64,000 nucleotides of DNA from Macrotrachela quadricornifera. Taxonomy: Eukaryota > Rotifera > Eurotatoria > Philodinida > Philodinidae. The translations under genes and the position numbers were made by a program. The stretch spans positions 226,839 through 290,838 of the forward strand of contig JAJEKB010020545.1 of NCBI GenBank assembly GCA_022393335.1. The letters run 5' to 3'. Shown here piece by piece: positions 10,629 through 23,135 of the stretch (its first letter is position 1; each line of letters starts with the position of its first letter). The notes under the pieces were generated by a model. That model was not told where the DNA came from. It did not search any database and saw only the letters and a list, made by a program, of their open reading frames with translations.

Positions 10629-12238
10629 GGGTTGTGAGAGTCATTTATATGTCGTTAATATATGAAACTCGAGTAGTAAGTGTATTGTGACTGCTTACAT
10701 CCAGACCAATAACAGTTCAAACTAACATGGATTAACATTGAGTTGCAGTTCCTTTTTAAGAAATGGTTCACGACCAGCAAACTATCATACAAAAAATTCT
10801 CATCTATCTTTTATATATTCACAAATAAAAGAGCATGTAAAATAATCCCTAAATCCTAAATTTGAGCTCCTAATTAGGGATGGCACTTTATCTTTATTAT
10901 ACTTTGAAAAAAGTAAAGTAAAGTAATATAACCGAGTTAATTTAATTATTGATTTACCAGCTCGTTATCATGCGATGATACGGTTACAACACACAAAAGT
11001 TTATATAAAACCTTTTTCAATAAATAACTGCAAGATAAAACAAAAATTGTAAGTATGTCATACTTTAAAAATTTTAAGTCTCATTTCTTTTGATATATAT
11101 ATATAATAATAAAATGGATACTATTTCAGTAGAATTAATTCATTCGATGAAAATAAATTATAAAGGCAGTTTATTCTATTTATATTTATTTCGTAATCGT
11201 TTGGGATAATACTGCATGCTATGATCGCAAACTATGTGATTTTCTCTTGTTTTTTGGAAATTATATCTGGAAAATTATATTACTACGTTGGTTAACACAT
11301 ATATATCACTGGTTTTGAATATACTTTATATATAGTTGAAACGTACTCCTAGTCTTTTGATGTAATATCTTAAGAGAGTGTCCCGATTATATGAAGAACA
11401 CAAGAATTAATTAGCGAGAAAGATGAAGAATATTAAACAAATCATTTTGTAATTAGTGTTATGGTGTCACAGATATTAATCATAATATGATAAGAATAGT
11501 TTTCAAACTTATATCTTGTATAACGTCAATTTCGCATAAGATTCTTTCAATTTTTATTATTTCATTAGAATAATATAAGCCGTAGTTCGTTTTAATAATT
11601 TGTCGCCTTACTTTTCCATTCTTTTTCCTATTCACAAATATGCTATATAATGGAAAAATTCACATCTGTTCGAACAAGTAATATGACTAAAGCTCTGCCG
11701 GACAGACTTTCTAATTGTCCCATTCCGAACTTTTGTCGAGTTGTCTCGAATCTTTTCGAATTGTGCCGTAAAATCCCGTTTGCCCTGTTGACTGATAGGG
11801 ATATAGAAATATTGTTTTATGACAGACAAGTACGCTTTTTCTATACTATCAATAAATAACACGGATTTATATAGATAATTATTAGATGAACTACCTAGCT
11901 TTTTAATTATACAGTTGGCAGCACAATATTAATCAAGGAATGCCTGTGAGTCTAGATCAAATTATTAATCCGCTGCTTACCAAATGAAATATTGAAACAT
12001 TAATGAACATTTAGTTGCTTGCAACCGAAGTGTAAGAAAAAAAGTTACTATTTTTTGAGATATAACTGCGTTTTAAAGGCTCATCTTCATGCACACATTA
12101 ATTGACGCGTCGAATATCTAGATTAAAGGAGACGATTTGTTTAAGTCATAGTAGCAGTGAAAGGTTTAATAAGAATAAATAAAAATGATCAACTTTGAAA
12201 GCGTCTGGCAATAGTTTTTTCTCCGTTTTTCTATTATA
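10629..12238. other. No gene seen
   Basis: AT-rich, with a stretch near 10871-10935 (GGGATGGCAC then AAGTAAAGTAAAG) resembling the flank of the foldback element at 62961-63462. The open frame at 11650-11859 has no recognisable domain. Confidence 0.45.
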
Positions 12239-12797
12239 CAGGATGGTCCATACATAGTTCTACAATAAAAAATTGAATATCTTCACTCTATTTTAGCCAA
12301 ATAGTCTGACTTATTAATTGATGATAGAGGATCATTCAAAATTTTTTTTATGAGAGAACATAAGTTGACCCAATACTATAGTTTCAACAAGAAAATGTGG
12401 TGTTTTATAGGCTTTCAGGAGGAGTTCAGTACATTGGGCGTTCCAAATCTGATGTGGGAACGGAAATCATTATAATTTCATTCTGTTCTACCTAATTGGT
12501 GTAAATTCTTCCCCAAGTGCAAAGGAATGTACATCATTGAATTCATTTAGGTGTGATAACGTAGGCTACTATCCAAAATTCTGAGACAAAAAAATGATTT
12601 CTTTGTTAGACCTCGTACAAGGCTACATTTTCTAGTTGAAACTATAGTATTGGCTCAACTTGGATTTTTCTCTAAGATTTTCGGATGAAAAAAATTTTGA
12701 ATGAATCTCTATTATCGATAAAAAAATCAGACTGTTTGACTGAACTAGAGTGAAGACCTTCAGTTTTTTATTGTAAAGCTACTTATGGACCACCATG
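12239..12797. mobile_element. 559-bp foldback element, TA target duplication
   Basis: The left end reads CAGGATGGTCCATACATAG and the right end, reversed, CATGGTGGTCCATAAGTAG. The arms continue as inverted copies (CTATAGTTTCAACAAGAAAA against TTTTCTAGTTGAAACTATAG). TA flanks it at 12237-12238 and 12798-12799. No coding capacity. It abuts the next element within 40 bp. Confidence 0.8.
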
Positions 12798-12835
12798 TAT
12801 TATTTATTTAAATATTCAAATATTTGTTAGAAATA

Positions 12836-13749
12836 CTTAGGGCATACCAAAAGTAGTGAGGGAGGACCTTTTTTTCCTTAAGCAGGGGTTTAAAAAAATT
12901 TCTTTTTTTACCAATAGATAGAGCGTGTTTCACTCTATTTTTCTATGCTATTTGATCACTATTAAACTGTTATCATAATAATAAAATTTTGGTAAAATCT
13001 GTTTTTGTCGCATATATGCTGGTAGCATGAACATGAATGCTTGTGAGTATTTTTGGAATCACTTTTGACAGAAACAAGATAGAGAACTGCGGTTTTCATC
13101 GTTGGAAAGACGAGATGAAGACGCATCGAACTATATATTATTGATTTTTCTAACCTGCTTTTTGTAAGGTTTTAGCTCACCTTTTAAAGAATAAATCTAT
13201 TCCATGAGTTGTTCACAGTGAATTTTCAATAATCGTGTTCACATTCAAACCGCTAATCGAAGATCTACAGACTGCGAAAGACTCGGCTGTTAAAATTTAA
13301 TTATTTATGAATAATACCTATTCTAAACGAACCTCTACTACGATATTCTATCATTTTTTTTCCGTTTTCTTTTTTTCATAAAACAAGCGTTTTTCCAACA
13401 GTTAGAAAATTGAATTTAAAAGCCGTCAGAAATCATGTTAGAAAAATCAGTAATATACGGTTCGATGCGTCTTCATCTCGTCTTTTCAACGGCGAAAACC
13501 GCAGTTCTCTATCTTATTTCTATCAAAAGTTATTCCAAAAATACACATGAGCATTCATACTACCAGCACATATGCGACAGAAACAGATCTTATCAAAATT
13601 TTATTATTATGATAACAGTTTGATTGTGATCAAATAGCATAGAAAAATAGAGTGAAACACGCTCTATCTATTGGTAAAAAAAGAAATTTTTTTATACCCC
13701 TGCTTAAGGAAAAAAAGGGCCTCCCTCACTACTTTTGGTATGCCCTAAG
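12836..13749. mobile_element. 914-bp foldback element, CTTAGGG family, TA target duplication
   Basis: Terminal inverted repeats of about 290 bp start CTTAGGGCATACCAAAAGT. They include GAGCGTGTTTCACTC and GACGAGATGAAGACGCATCG, inverted on the right. TA flanks at 12834-12835 and 13750-13751. The 62-codon frame at 13435-13623 lies wholly in the right arm and is not a gene. Confidence 0.85.
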
Positions 13750-14225
13750 TATTTTATTAAATTGAAGCAAACACAATATTTTTCTTTGAATAATTCGGAA
13801 GAAGGGAGAATCAACTATCAATTATGACAGTTTTATACTTTTAACCATGCCTTTTTTGTATGAGGGTATGGATGAGGATGACAAATCACATGTCACTCAT
13901 GTTCCAATAACATCTTCATAAAGCCGGTTTTTAACAAACATCTTTTCGCAAGTTTGACATTCCACATTTCAAACTTTAATATTTATCTTTCAATGTTTCT
14001 GCCACATTCGTATTTTTCCTTTCGACTCTTTCATTTTTCATTATTTTCTCATTAATGGGTTCCAACGGTCGGAAATTCCAGGATCCTATCACCAAAATCC
14101 TGGACTTTCCGATGTCGGAATGCATTGGAAATTGAAGGATATAATGTGAAATCCGATAATAGAAAGCCTGTCGGATGTTGTCGGATTATTCAGGGATCCG
14201 ATGGGTGAATTTTAACCTGAGTATA
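13750..14225. other. No gene seen
   Basis: Non-coding. Between about 14050 and 14220 there is a TCGGA/TCCGA-rich stretch (for example GTCGGATGTTGTCGGAT), possibly an old tandem repeat. Confidence 0.4.
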
Positions 14226-14475
14226 TATGATAATCTTAAATTGGCCCGAACAACCGCATGTTTCACCTGTACAATAGTGGCAATATTGATGGCCTAATGC
14301 GCCATTATTCTAGACCCTTCCCATTTCCCTGTTTCTTCATTATTATATTGGTACAAGACCAGGGTGTTCGAGGCGCATTATAGCATATCTATGACAATCT
14401 TAAATCGGCCCGAACAACCCTATGTTTCACGTGGACAATAGTGGCAATATTGACAGTCCAATGAGCCACTATCTA
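14226..14475. repeat. Two direct copies of an about 85-bp repeat
   Basis: Copy 1 (about 14228-14310) and copy 2 (about 14390-14475) share CTTAAAT, GGCCCGAACAACC, ATGTTTCAC, and GACAATAGTGGCAATATTGA or close variants. A related piece (AAATTGGCCCAAATAACTC) lies in the arm of the 62961-63462 element. Confidence 0.65.
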
Positions 14476-14689
14476 AATCATTCGTATATTGTAGTCCTTG
14501 AAGTCTAGTGGATGCATACGTATAAATAGATGGATGAACAGGGCGTTCTTTGGTCTCCAGCGTTCTTTTGATCTCAGTTTTTTTTTGCCGTCGATGTTTT
14601 TTCGACCCAATGTTCTTTTGACCCCGACAAGCAAACGCTTTCTAGCTTCTTTTCGTATGACCCTCCTTTCGATCGAGGGAACAAGTTTT

Positions 14690-14870
14690 TAAAAATTTTT
14701 TGAAATTTTCGAAGTCATTTTTTGAATTCTTCGTCTTAAAAATGGCTTAGAATTCCTTTTGTACGTACAGTTTTGTAGAGCTCGGCGATCTCTATTGAAC
14801 CATGCGAAAATATCCAAGAAAAAATTGCTAGTTTGAGTTGCAGAGGGGCCTACTGATTTTGTAATATCCT
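14690..14870. repeat. Dispersed repeat shared with the 23136-23928 element
   Basis: The ACAGTTTTGTAGAGCTCG block and the following ATTGAACCATG stretch recur at about 23645-23685 inside the foldback element there. Probably a relic of that family. Confidence 0.5.
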
Positions 14871-15354
14871 GTACATAGTAATATGTTGGCATTTAGTGTA
14901 AGATTAAGCAGTTATATACAACAACATTATATGTTAGTTAAATCAATAAGTAAAAAATACTACATTAGTAATTCAAGATAGTCAAATAAAAAAAAATATT
15001 GAACGCTTAGAACAAAGACAAATAAAGAACAGTGCTCGTAAAAAGATTTGGAATTGCAGTCTTAAATGCAGAGAGAAATAAAACATCAATTTGTTTGAGG
15101 AGCGATAATCCTTATAATACGATTATCATCCGTTAGATATTGCGCACTTCACGTTATTTTGTACCAATGGAGAGGAAGACATATGGTTTTCAAATCTTTA
15201 GTCCCTAAGGGTCTGCGCTGATAAGCTTTTCCATTAGCAATTTTGGTCACACGTTCCGCTTATCATTTATTCAACACTCGCTCATAATAGATCGAGATCG
15301 GCTATTAAATTTCTTACTTCTTTGTGGGATAGATTGCTTGCTTTGGTAAGAAAT
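14871..15354. other. No gene seen
   Basis: AT-rich sequence with no recognisable gene or repeat. Confidence 0.4.
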
Positions 15355-15633
15355 GTGTGATGGTCTCATCAGTCAACGTTACTTTCATAACTGCATAGTC
15401 GTCCTCAACACCGATTGCAGATTTAACTGCAGCTAACTGTCTGTCAACGATTACTAGTGCCTAATCTTCAGTATTTTCTAGTTACTCGGCTTAATAAGCA
15501 ACACACAAGATTTTGTAAAGTGATCACTGCGATCACTGACAGAATGGTGCACATCTTTTATTTTTTAAATATTCCAAATGATGAAAAACATTAGAACTAA
15601 AATATGTATCAATCCGGTAATTGTGCTTTCTGT
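15355..15633. repeat. Duplicated 3' flank of secreted gene copy B
   Basis: Counterpart of 6740-7034; see shared blocks there. No coding sequence is conserved in this part. Confidence 0.65.
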
Positions 15634-16420
15634 TTATACAGTCGCGTTTCGGTCGGAGACGCGTTGAAAACCAGCGTCGTTTAATGCCTTTGACAGATCG
15701 TAATCGAACCGCTGAAAATTCGATAGCATTTTCGTTATAATTTGATTAATGGGTGCAGCTGGGCTATCGTAGTCGTAGAAACCTGAGGATTCCACAAAAG
15801 GTTTTCTGCCAATGAAATGTGGATCTGCATCTGATGCAAGTCGTCGAATTGATATGGCTAATGTATTTGCGGTCAGTAATTGTCCATTTAAGGAGTTAGA
15901 GATGCTGAAGTAGTAAAAGCTACCTCCTTGTGTTGCTGTGCCGGTTGTTGGTGAAGCACGTGCACTAAATTTGTCTGAAATATAGCATAGACCAAATTAA
16001 AGCGTTTGAAGAATAATGTACCTGATCCTAATCGGTCGTCTTCATATAAAAATCGGAGTGGAACCAATCCACCGATAAGAAATGCTTCTAGTGTGGACCC
16101 TGTGCGAGCTAGTTGAGAGCGAAAGTCTGCAGACAAGGCCAGATTGCTTTGATTCCCTTCACGGAACAAATAGTAGTTCTTGTCTGTTTGAATGAAATCA
16201 ATGAATAAATCAATGCGGTGACTGCGTGAGTTACACACGATGTAATAGTCAAATAAAAGACCATGGAAACGACTCAAGTTCAACACAGGATGTTCTGATA
16301 ATAAGGAAAAGTAAGAAAACGAATCTATCATTTTGTATGCTTATACGTACGCGACCCATTGGCGTTGAGTGAAATCAACATGTAGGAAACGAAGAGAAAA
16401 AACGCACTTCGAAACATCAT
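15634..16420 (-). CDS. Secreted protein of unknown function, copy B (three exons)
   Basis: Exons on the minus strand: 16420-16351, 16294-16022 and 15974-15634 (227 residues). Introns are 56 bp (GTACGT..ATCAG) and 47 bp (GTACAT..TTCAG), both in phase. Exon 1 encodes a signal peptide (MMFRSAFFLFVSYMLISLNA). The rest is a soluble domain of about 200 residues with few cysteines, ending NATV. It matches copy A throughout, with the same exon lengths for exons 1 and 2. The second Met may equally be the start. No known family is recognised. I infer a lineage-restricted secreted protein. Structure, phase and paralogue agreement make the gene model firm even though the function is unknown. Confidence 0.72.
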
Positions 16421-16560
16421 TCGCCTTGCTTACCGCTCTGCGCGTCAAAATGATTTTTGTATTGATATTATACCTTTCGACGACAGTCAAGCTTATAATT
16501 TATTCTGAGCAAACAGAACACAATCTTTATTCCCCTCCCTTATCAAATATATTCTTATGA
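16421..16560 (-). promoter_or_regulatory. Conserved upstream region of copy B
   Basis: Near-identical to 10489-10628. Identity ends sharply at CATAAGAATATATTTG (about 16558), which marks the edge of the duplicated block. Confidence 0.55.
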
Positions 16561-17473
16561 GGCTTATGAGAGCGATTTAGGGTGAAGGTGGGGTGAGGGG
16601 TGTGAGGGTGAGAATAAGGAGGTGGAAAGGCATCCAAATGTCCATGTCACTGTGAGCTTTTTTCTTACTTTGGTACTCAGCCGTATAGATCTTATTGGAT
16701 TAAATAAGAAGCAACGAATCATTTATCTCAAACAGAATATATACATGCTTTGCTATTAGATTTACATACCTTTTGATAGAGTGCTGAATTGTGAACAAAA
16801 ATTGTATACACACTGTAACGCAACATAAAAAAGATGGTATTGAATTCATTACGACAAATAGATAGACATATAAGCCTGTGTCTTACGACATGACGTTTAT
16901 TTGGCTATGCTCTACATCCAAATGTAACAATCGGATACATAATGTGAACTTATATACGAGAGAGATAGAAGAGTAGCGATACAATAACAAACGAAGAGAA
17001 AAGATATAGCAGAAGATTAACAGTTATTGTGATAAGGACGTCGATTGCATGATAAATTTATTCTTAAACGTTGCTTTAATTGGATAACCAATATTTGGCA
17101 CAATTAGCCTTCTAGTAATTGTGCAACATACTTGAGTTGGGTTAACTTGGACAAGGATGCCCTCTCATTCGAAGGTGATACACCTGTTGGCACACATACC
17201 CAGTGTTGACAACTGTAATAGTCAGAAATGTGGGATTTTGCGGTCAAAATACGAAAATTTTCTGAAAAGAGTTTTGGCAGTTGATTTTTATTACTCACAA
17301 CAAGTTTCGCTGTATTATTTTCATAAAGATGTCATTTATTACTACTTTCACCCTCAAACATGTTTCTATTTCAATATAACAAAAGAACCAATTTCAAATT
17401 TGAAAGTAAAATAAACTAGACGTATGAACTAGATAAATTATAATTTTTACTCAGGGGAAAAGCTGAGTTTTTA
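16561..17473. other. No gene seen
   Basis: Begins with a G-rich stretch (GGGTGAAGGTGGGGTGAGGGG at about 16580). Two overlapping open frames near 17104-17414 have no recognisable motif. Confidence 0.4.
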
Positions 17474-18781
17474 CTTAGGGTGTACCAAAAGTTCGTGTCC
17501 TAATACCTTCATATCTTATAATAAGCTTTAAGAAACTTTCTTTCTATATAGTCTGATAGAGAGAAAAAAGCTCTATCTTTGTATGTTATTTGATTGTACT
17601 TCAACTAATATAATAGTATTAAATTATCTATAAAACCTATTTAGGCGGGTTATGCGCTGGTCGTATAAGGTATGTAAAAATGTTTCTCCAGGGGAGGGGA
17701 GTAATACTGTGATTTTAAATAAAGTCAGTAGCAAATTTTATACCAAATGAAAGCGCGTCAAAAATGGGGTTCATCAGTATTAAATTATAAGAGTTCTAGA
17801 AAATTTCTTACATCAAACATAACAAATCTTTAGAAATAGGGAACATAACAATGGTTTTTTACAGGGGTTATGCTAATAAAATTTCTAGAAATTTGTTATG
17901 TTTGATATAAAAAGATTGACAGAACCGTTACTATTTAATACTGATAAATCCCGTTTTTGATGCCCTTTCATTTGATATAAAATTTTGTTATTGACCTTAT
18001 TTAAAATTACAGCATAATCCCTGTAGAAAACCATTTTTCTGTACCCTGTTTCTAAAGATTTGTTATGTTTGATGTAAGAATTGAATAATCAAAGGTCTTG
18101 TTAATTAATTTATTAAATAAAGAAGAATTTTGATAGTAATTTTGCTAGTTTTATAACAAATAAAATACGAATGAACTAGAGCTTTCGGCATATCGAACGC
18201 CATCATCGGTAGAGAGAAAAGAGAGAAAAGGAAGTGTTTTTGCTTGTTTTTATTGAATTGAATTGTATATTGTATATGATAACAAATAATCAATTCAAAT
18301 CCTGATGTTATTTGATTGTATTGCCTATGTAACTATCAGTTGATTAATAATAAAAATGAGTAAACATAGGTCTTGTTATTAATTTGTTTGTTATAAAACT
18401 AGCAAAATTACTATCAAAATTCTTCTTTATTTAATAAATTGATGTAAGAAGTTTTCTAGAACTCTTATAATTTAATACTGATGAACCCCATTTTTGACGC
18501 GCTTTCATTTGGTATAAAATTTACTACTGACTTTATTTAAAATCATAGTATTACTCCCCTCCCCTGGAAAAACATTTTTACATACCTTATACGACCAGCG
18601 CATAACCCGCCTAAATAGGTTTTATAGATAATTTAATACTATTATATTAGTTGAAGTACAATCAAATAACATACAAAGATAGAGCTTTTTTTTCTCTATC
18701 AGACTATATAGAAAGAAAGTTTCTTAAAGCTTATTATAAGATATGAAGGTATCAGGACATGAACTTTTGGTATGCTCTAAG
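17474..18781. mobile_element. 1.3-kb nested foldback element, CTTAGGG family
   Basis: The left end CTTAGGGTGTACCAAAAGTTC and the right end (reversed CTTAGAGCATACCAAAAGTTC) are flanked by TA at 17472-17473 and 18782-18783. Terminal arms extend about 345 bp, to CTTACATCAAACATAAC. Within the arms is a unit related to the 23136-23928 element (TATACC, GCGTCAAAAA, TTCTAGAA blocks), and the centre holds further inverted pieces (ATTTTGATAGTAATTTTGCT and its complement). It looks like foldback elements inserted into one another. No coding capacity. Confidence 0.8.
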
Positions 18782-18949
18782 TACAGATAAAGAAACTTTC
18801 TTGTGAGACAGAAGACAGTAAAACATCTATATTTTGTTGTATTGAAACATATCATGATGCTTATATTTGTGAAATAGGAGGTTACAGCAACGGTGCTCCC
18901 TCACACAAACTATGAGAGATAAATGATTCGCTTGCGTTCCATTATATAG

Positions 18950-19210
18950 AGGACGCTCTGGTCTATCTATTGGCATGAAAAAGTCGATAGGTCCATATGT
19001 AAAGTTTTGGAGCTATCAGTTAATTTTTCAGAGATTCCCTAAAAACTGGGTGTGAGAAAGTTCGGCGAATGTTTTGTCCAATAGGAAAAAGATGCGCTGT
19101 CATCGAGGCTATCTACTGGTGAAAAGCGAAGGTCTCTATCTCATTTCATTCTCGAGATATTCAAAAAATACCCACACGCACGGACTTTTTGGACACACTA
19201 TATTTGGGAA
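18950..19210. mobile_element. Relic of the CTTAGGG foldback family interior
   Basis: TCTATCTATTGGCATGAAAA and GGTCTCTATCTCATTTCATT correspond to interior parts of the 12836-13749 element (GTTCTCTATCTTATTTCTAT). The ends are missing. Confidence 0.45.
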
Positions 19211-20234
19211 AACATTCAGTAATGCAATATTGGATGGGATACATTTTTCATTTGATTTTGCCGTACGACCATCAATACTTGATGGTTTAATTTTATTACA
19301 TAGGTGTTATATAGCATCTATTAATGGTTTCTTTCAGATAGCTATTGAAATATATTAATCCAGCGTATGATTTCATTTTCGAGATACAATATTTAATGTT
19401 ATAAATATGATTTTGAACTCATCAACACAGTATCATGTTGAATAACAAATGAGCGAGGCTTTTTTTCCGTGATTGTATAAGAAGTAGTTTATCAAATGGT
19501 TATGATTATATTGATATGGATTCAGCATTAATCTCAGTTTCTTCATAACCAGAACAATCTTTTTGCTTAATGATAAATTCATGTGTACTATTAATAGAAG
19601 AAGGTAGTGTCAATTTAGTGGCATTTAAATTTATATGCATGCTATTTTCAATTGTTTTTATAAAGACATTCAACCAATGAAAGATCAATTTAGATTTTTT
19701 AGCTATTTTAATTATTTCTAGTAAACAATTCACGATATTTACTGACAATATTTTCCAAGAAATTTAATTTTTCATCCTCATCCGATCTCACCTGAACGTT
19801 GGTGATCGGTAATTTTTGCCATCCTTCATCAACAATCACAAAAAATTTTGGTCCATAAAAAGCATTCGTTTGACTTTACTATTTACAATCAACTCAATGC
19901 CATAGATAATCTTTGATTGAGAAAATAACAATAGGAAACGAAAAGAAGGTGAGTCTCTTAACTATACTTCTCTTTGCAGCGTGAGTATCCGCAAAAGCGT
20001 GCCAATATTTGTTGAATGGGAAGAATGTAGTAAACAATTATGTAATCATTTCTTTTCGTTGCATTCGTGCGACATCTAAACCTATATGCCGAAGAATATT
20101 TTTCTTTTCTACTTATTTGACTTTCTTATTGGACGTTCTTTTCATTAATACATACTTTGATAATCATGTCACTGCACTATTGTGCAATAGTCATCTATAT
20201 AAAAAATTTCCCAACATAATATATCAGCACATAC
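19211..20234. other. Mostly non-coding; possible coding relic 19506-19870 (minus)
   Basis: On the minus strand near 19850-19680 a frame contains FYGPKFFVIVDEGWQKLPI and crosses a plausible intron start (GTGAGA). Downstream (19748-19506) another frame is open for 80 codons. I cannot join them without a stop and do not recognise the family. Confidence 0.3.
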
Positions 20235-22370
20235 ATGTCGAACAATGCTCTTACATCCCTTCAAACATTACCAATTGAACTACTGTATCATATTTTTGAC
20301 AATTTCGATATTCAAACAATTGTAGTTTCGTTACGACAAGTATGTCGATTATTTCGATCCATCATTCAAACTTACAATAGATATATATTCGATTTTCAAT
20401 GAGTTTCAAAATTCAATTTTAATCTTATTTGTCGAATAATTCCTCCTCAAAATGTCATCTCAATTATATGCAACAATGACAAAACACCCAGTCAAGTTGA
20501 TTTCTTTCTTTCACTTGTTCGAATTTGTCAATTCACTCGACTTCGCTCGCTAACTCTTGTAGAAATTGATGAATCACATATAAACATAATTTTAAAACAT
20601 ATCAACAACGTTCAACTCAGATCATTGACAATAAAAATGAAAAAATATAACAAAAGACGAATGAAAACCACAGTGAAAATATTGTTATCTGTTATTAATC
20701 AGTCTAATCTTTGGAAGCTCGACTTGGACATAGAACCTTCTAGGTTATGTTCTATACAATGGCCCAAGAATTGTGCGATTCAACATTTAATAATCAGTGG
20801 AAATATGACTTTCAATAATTTCTACGCTATTATTCAACTTTCTCCATATTTGAAAACACTTACATTACGACATGCACTACCAATCATTAATGGTACTACT
20901 ATTTCAACACCTTTTATTCAGTTGATTTTACTTACTATTGATGAGATACATACAACAATTGATCGACTCGAATCTTTGCTTTCACTCACCCCGTCACTTA
21001 TTTATCTCAAAATAATTGCACAAATAAATGTTATTGATGGAAACCGATGGGAACAATTCATTCAAATACATCTGCCTATGCTGAATAAATTCGAAATTTT
21101 CCTCTCTGAATACAAAACCTATCATCAAACTTTGCCTGATATTGAACTAATCATTGCACCATTTCGATCCTTGTTTTGGCTTGAACACAAAAAGTGGTTT
21201 TTCACGTGTGAATATGATATTAACTATTCTAAAACGATCTACCTTTACACAATACCAGTTTGTATAGCAACAATGAGATACACGCCATACTCACAGAGAA
21301 TATCGCTTTCTACTACTTCCAATCTATCAATCATGGACAATGTGAAGAGTGTTACAGTATCGATGACAAAAGCTTTGGCTGATGAAATTGCAGAAAAAGT
21401 ATGTGATGAAATGATTTTTTATTTTATGAGACAGACAATGAGATTTGTTCAGTTGCGTGCAGGTTTACTCTCAAAGATAATGAACTGTATGAGACTTCAA
21501 AACCTGATGCCAACGGGGTCGCAATTATAAAACTATAAGTTTTCAGAAGCGGAATCTTAATCGGAGGATTTTTAAAGGTTTGTCAAAACCTTTTTAGTCT
21601 TTGCTAAACCACGCAAAAAACACTTGAAGTATCTTCTTCAAGACATACGTCTGTGATATTTCTTCCTCAGGTGCGTATGGTAGAAGAGAAGATCAATGCT
21701 TATACGCGTTCACATCCTATTTACTTTCAGTTTTTTGCATGCTTAAAATATCGGTGCTTATTTGTTCATCAACTCGAAATTCTTCATGTTTTACTACTTT
21801 TAGGAAGCAATGATGGTGTATCCATCGTTTCGCAGAGTGACCAAAATCTGTCTTGATCTGACCGATGAGGGACCATTCATTCCTCTCAATTCACTTTCAA
21901 TTCTTATCGATCTTTCGCAATTGGTTGAAATAGAATTTAGGAACTGTTATTTTGAGACAGCAAATATAAATGCATTATCTGACATTGATAATTGGATCCA
22001 ACGAGCACATAATCTTTCGTCTGTATTAATTCATCAACATTTTGCCTATGGTTTCGGTTTGTGCATAGAGAATATTTGTTGTATTATTTCGCGTCATATA
22101 AAACATTTACAAGTACCAGTTAATGATGTAAATGATATAAAAATGCTTCTGGAACGATGTAGAGATTTGTCAAGTATCCAATTCGATATTCGTCAATCGA
22201 AATTCTCAAAAGAGATCGTGCGATGGTTAGCCGATAATACAATTGATTCAACACATCGAACAAATTACAATTTTGTTAGAGTGTGGCTAGGGAAGAATAA
22301 GGTTCAATCAGGCGAATTCAATGTCGAACTTAAACGAATTAAGTTAACTGAACATTCTGACTTTGTTTAA
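20235..22370 (+). pseudogene. F-box/leucine-rich protein, one in-frame TGA (copy A)
   Basis: Exon 1 is 20235-21398 and exon 2 is 21804-22370; together they would encode 576 residues, close to the 579 of the intact paralogue at 60268-62056. Residues about 8-50 are an F-box (LPIELLYHIFDNF, RQVCRLF). Leucine-rich, LRR-like text follows (FTRLRSLTLVEID, TPSLIYLKII, NRWEQFIQIHLP). A TGA at 20400-20402 replaces a codon that is Leu in the paralogue; the frame stays open on both sides. The intron is 405 bp (GTATGT..TTTTAG) against 49 bp in the paralogue, at the same position and phase 0. Expected role: substrate adaptor of an SCF-type ubiquitin ligase. The single stop could be a recent mutation or a sequence error. 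Confidence 0.7.
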
Positions 22371-23135
22371 TTTCTAGATGTCAGAGAATAAAAATACATG
22401 ATTAATGCTAAGAAACTTCAAAGATGATAAAAGTTCTGTGAAGTATAATGAAGACATCAAACACGTTCATCTGTTGATTTAGGGTTGTTGACTTTCTTCT
22501 TCAATAAATAGCGGTCTTTGAGAAACGATCAGAAATTTCGAAAAATTGCAAACCGATTGAGTTTGTCACTTGTCTATGACTGGCCAAGCCTCTACATATT
22601 TTGGCTAGGTATGATTTTCTTGACCAAGTTTTGAAATCATCAAATTGGGAAAGTGAATGTCTTCTGTAAAAGTCATATATATTCAAGAAGATGCTCCAAC
22701 TTCTAAAAGAATGTCGAAAAAATTGTGAATGCCAATGAAGAGAAACTTTGCCGTACCCTATCGTTTTTCTAGTCTAAAGTTTTATACTCTGACTCTGTAC
22801 CAGAGCGGCGCGAAGAGGTCAAAGCAGAGGAGTATTTTAGTTCTAACTAAGACTAAGAAGTAGAAATCATCGATCTACGGACTCTAATAGATTCCAATAG
22901 GTCTTTATTATCGAATAAAGCCAAGTAGATTCATCTAGCTCCATGGCTTTGATTGATACTACGATGTTTTTCTCTCGATGTTTCTTATGGGCTTTTTTTA
23001 AATACCATTCTATACAAGCGGGTATTTTCATCGATGAAACAATTATTTAGTCGTAGAAGAAATCATATGATAGTTGAATCAGTTTCAGCTGAATTAAAAA
23101 TCTATCTCATCATGTGCTGAGTACGTTAGCATATA
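22371..23135. other. No gene seen
   Basis: Non-coding 3' flank of the F-box gene. A 61-codon minus frame at 22501-22686 has no recognisable motif. Confidence 0.4.

Noticed and set aside
14226..14475. Direct repeats considered as a CRISPR-like array
   Set aside because: Only two diverged copies of about 85 bp, no regular spacers, and a eukaryotic context.
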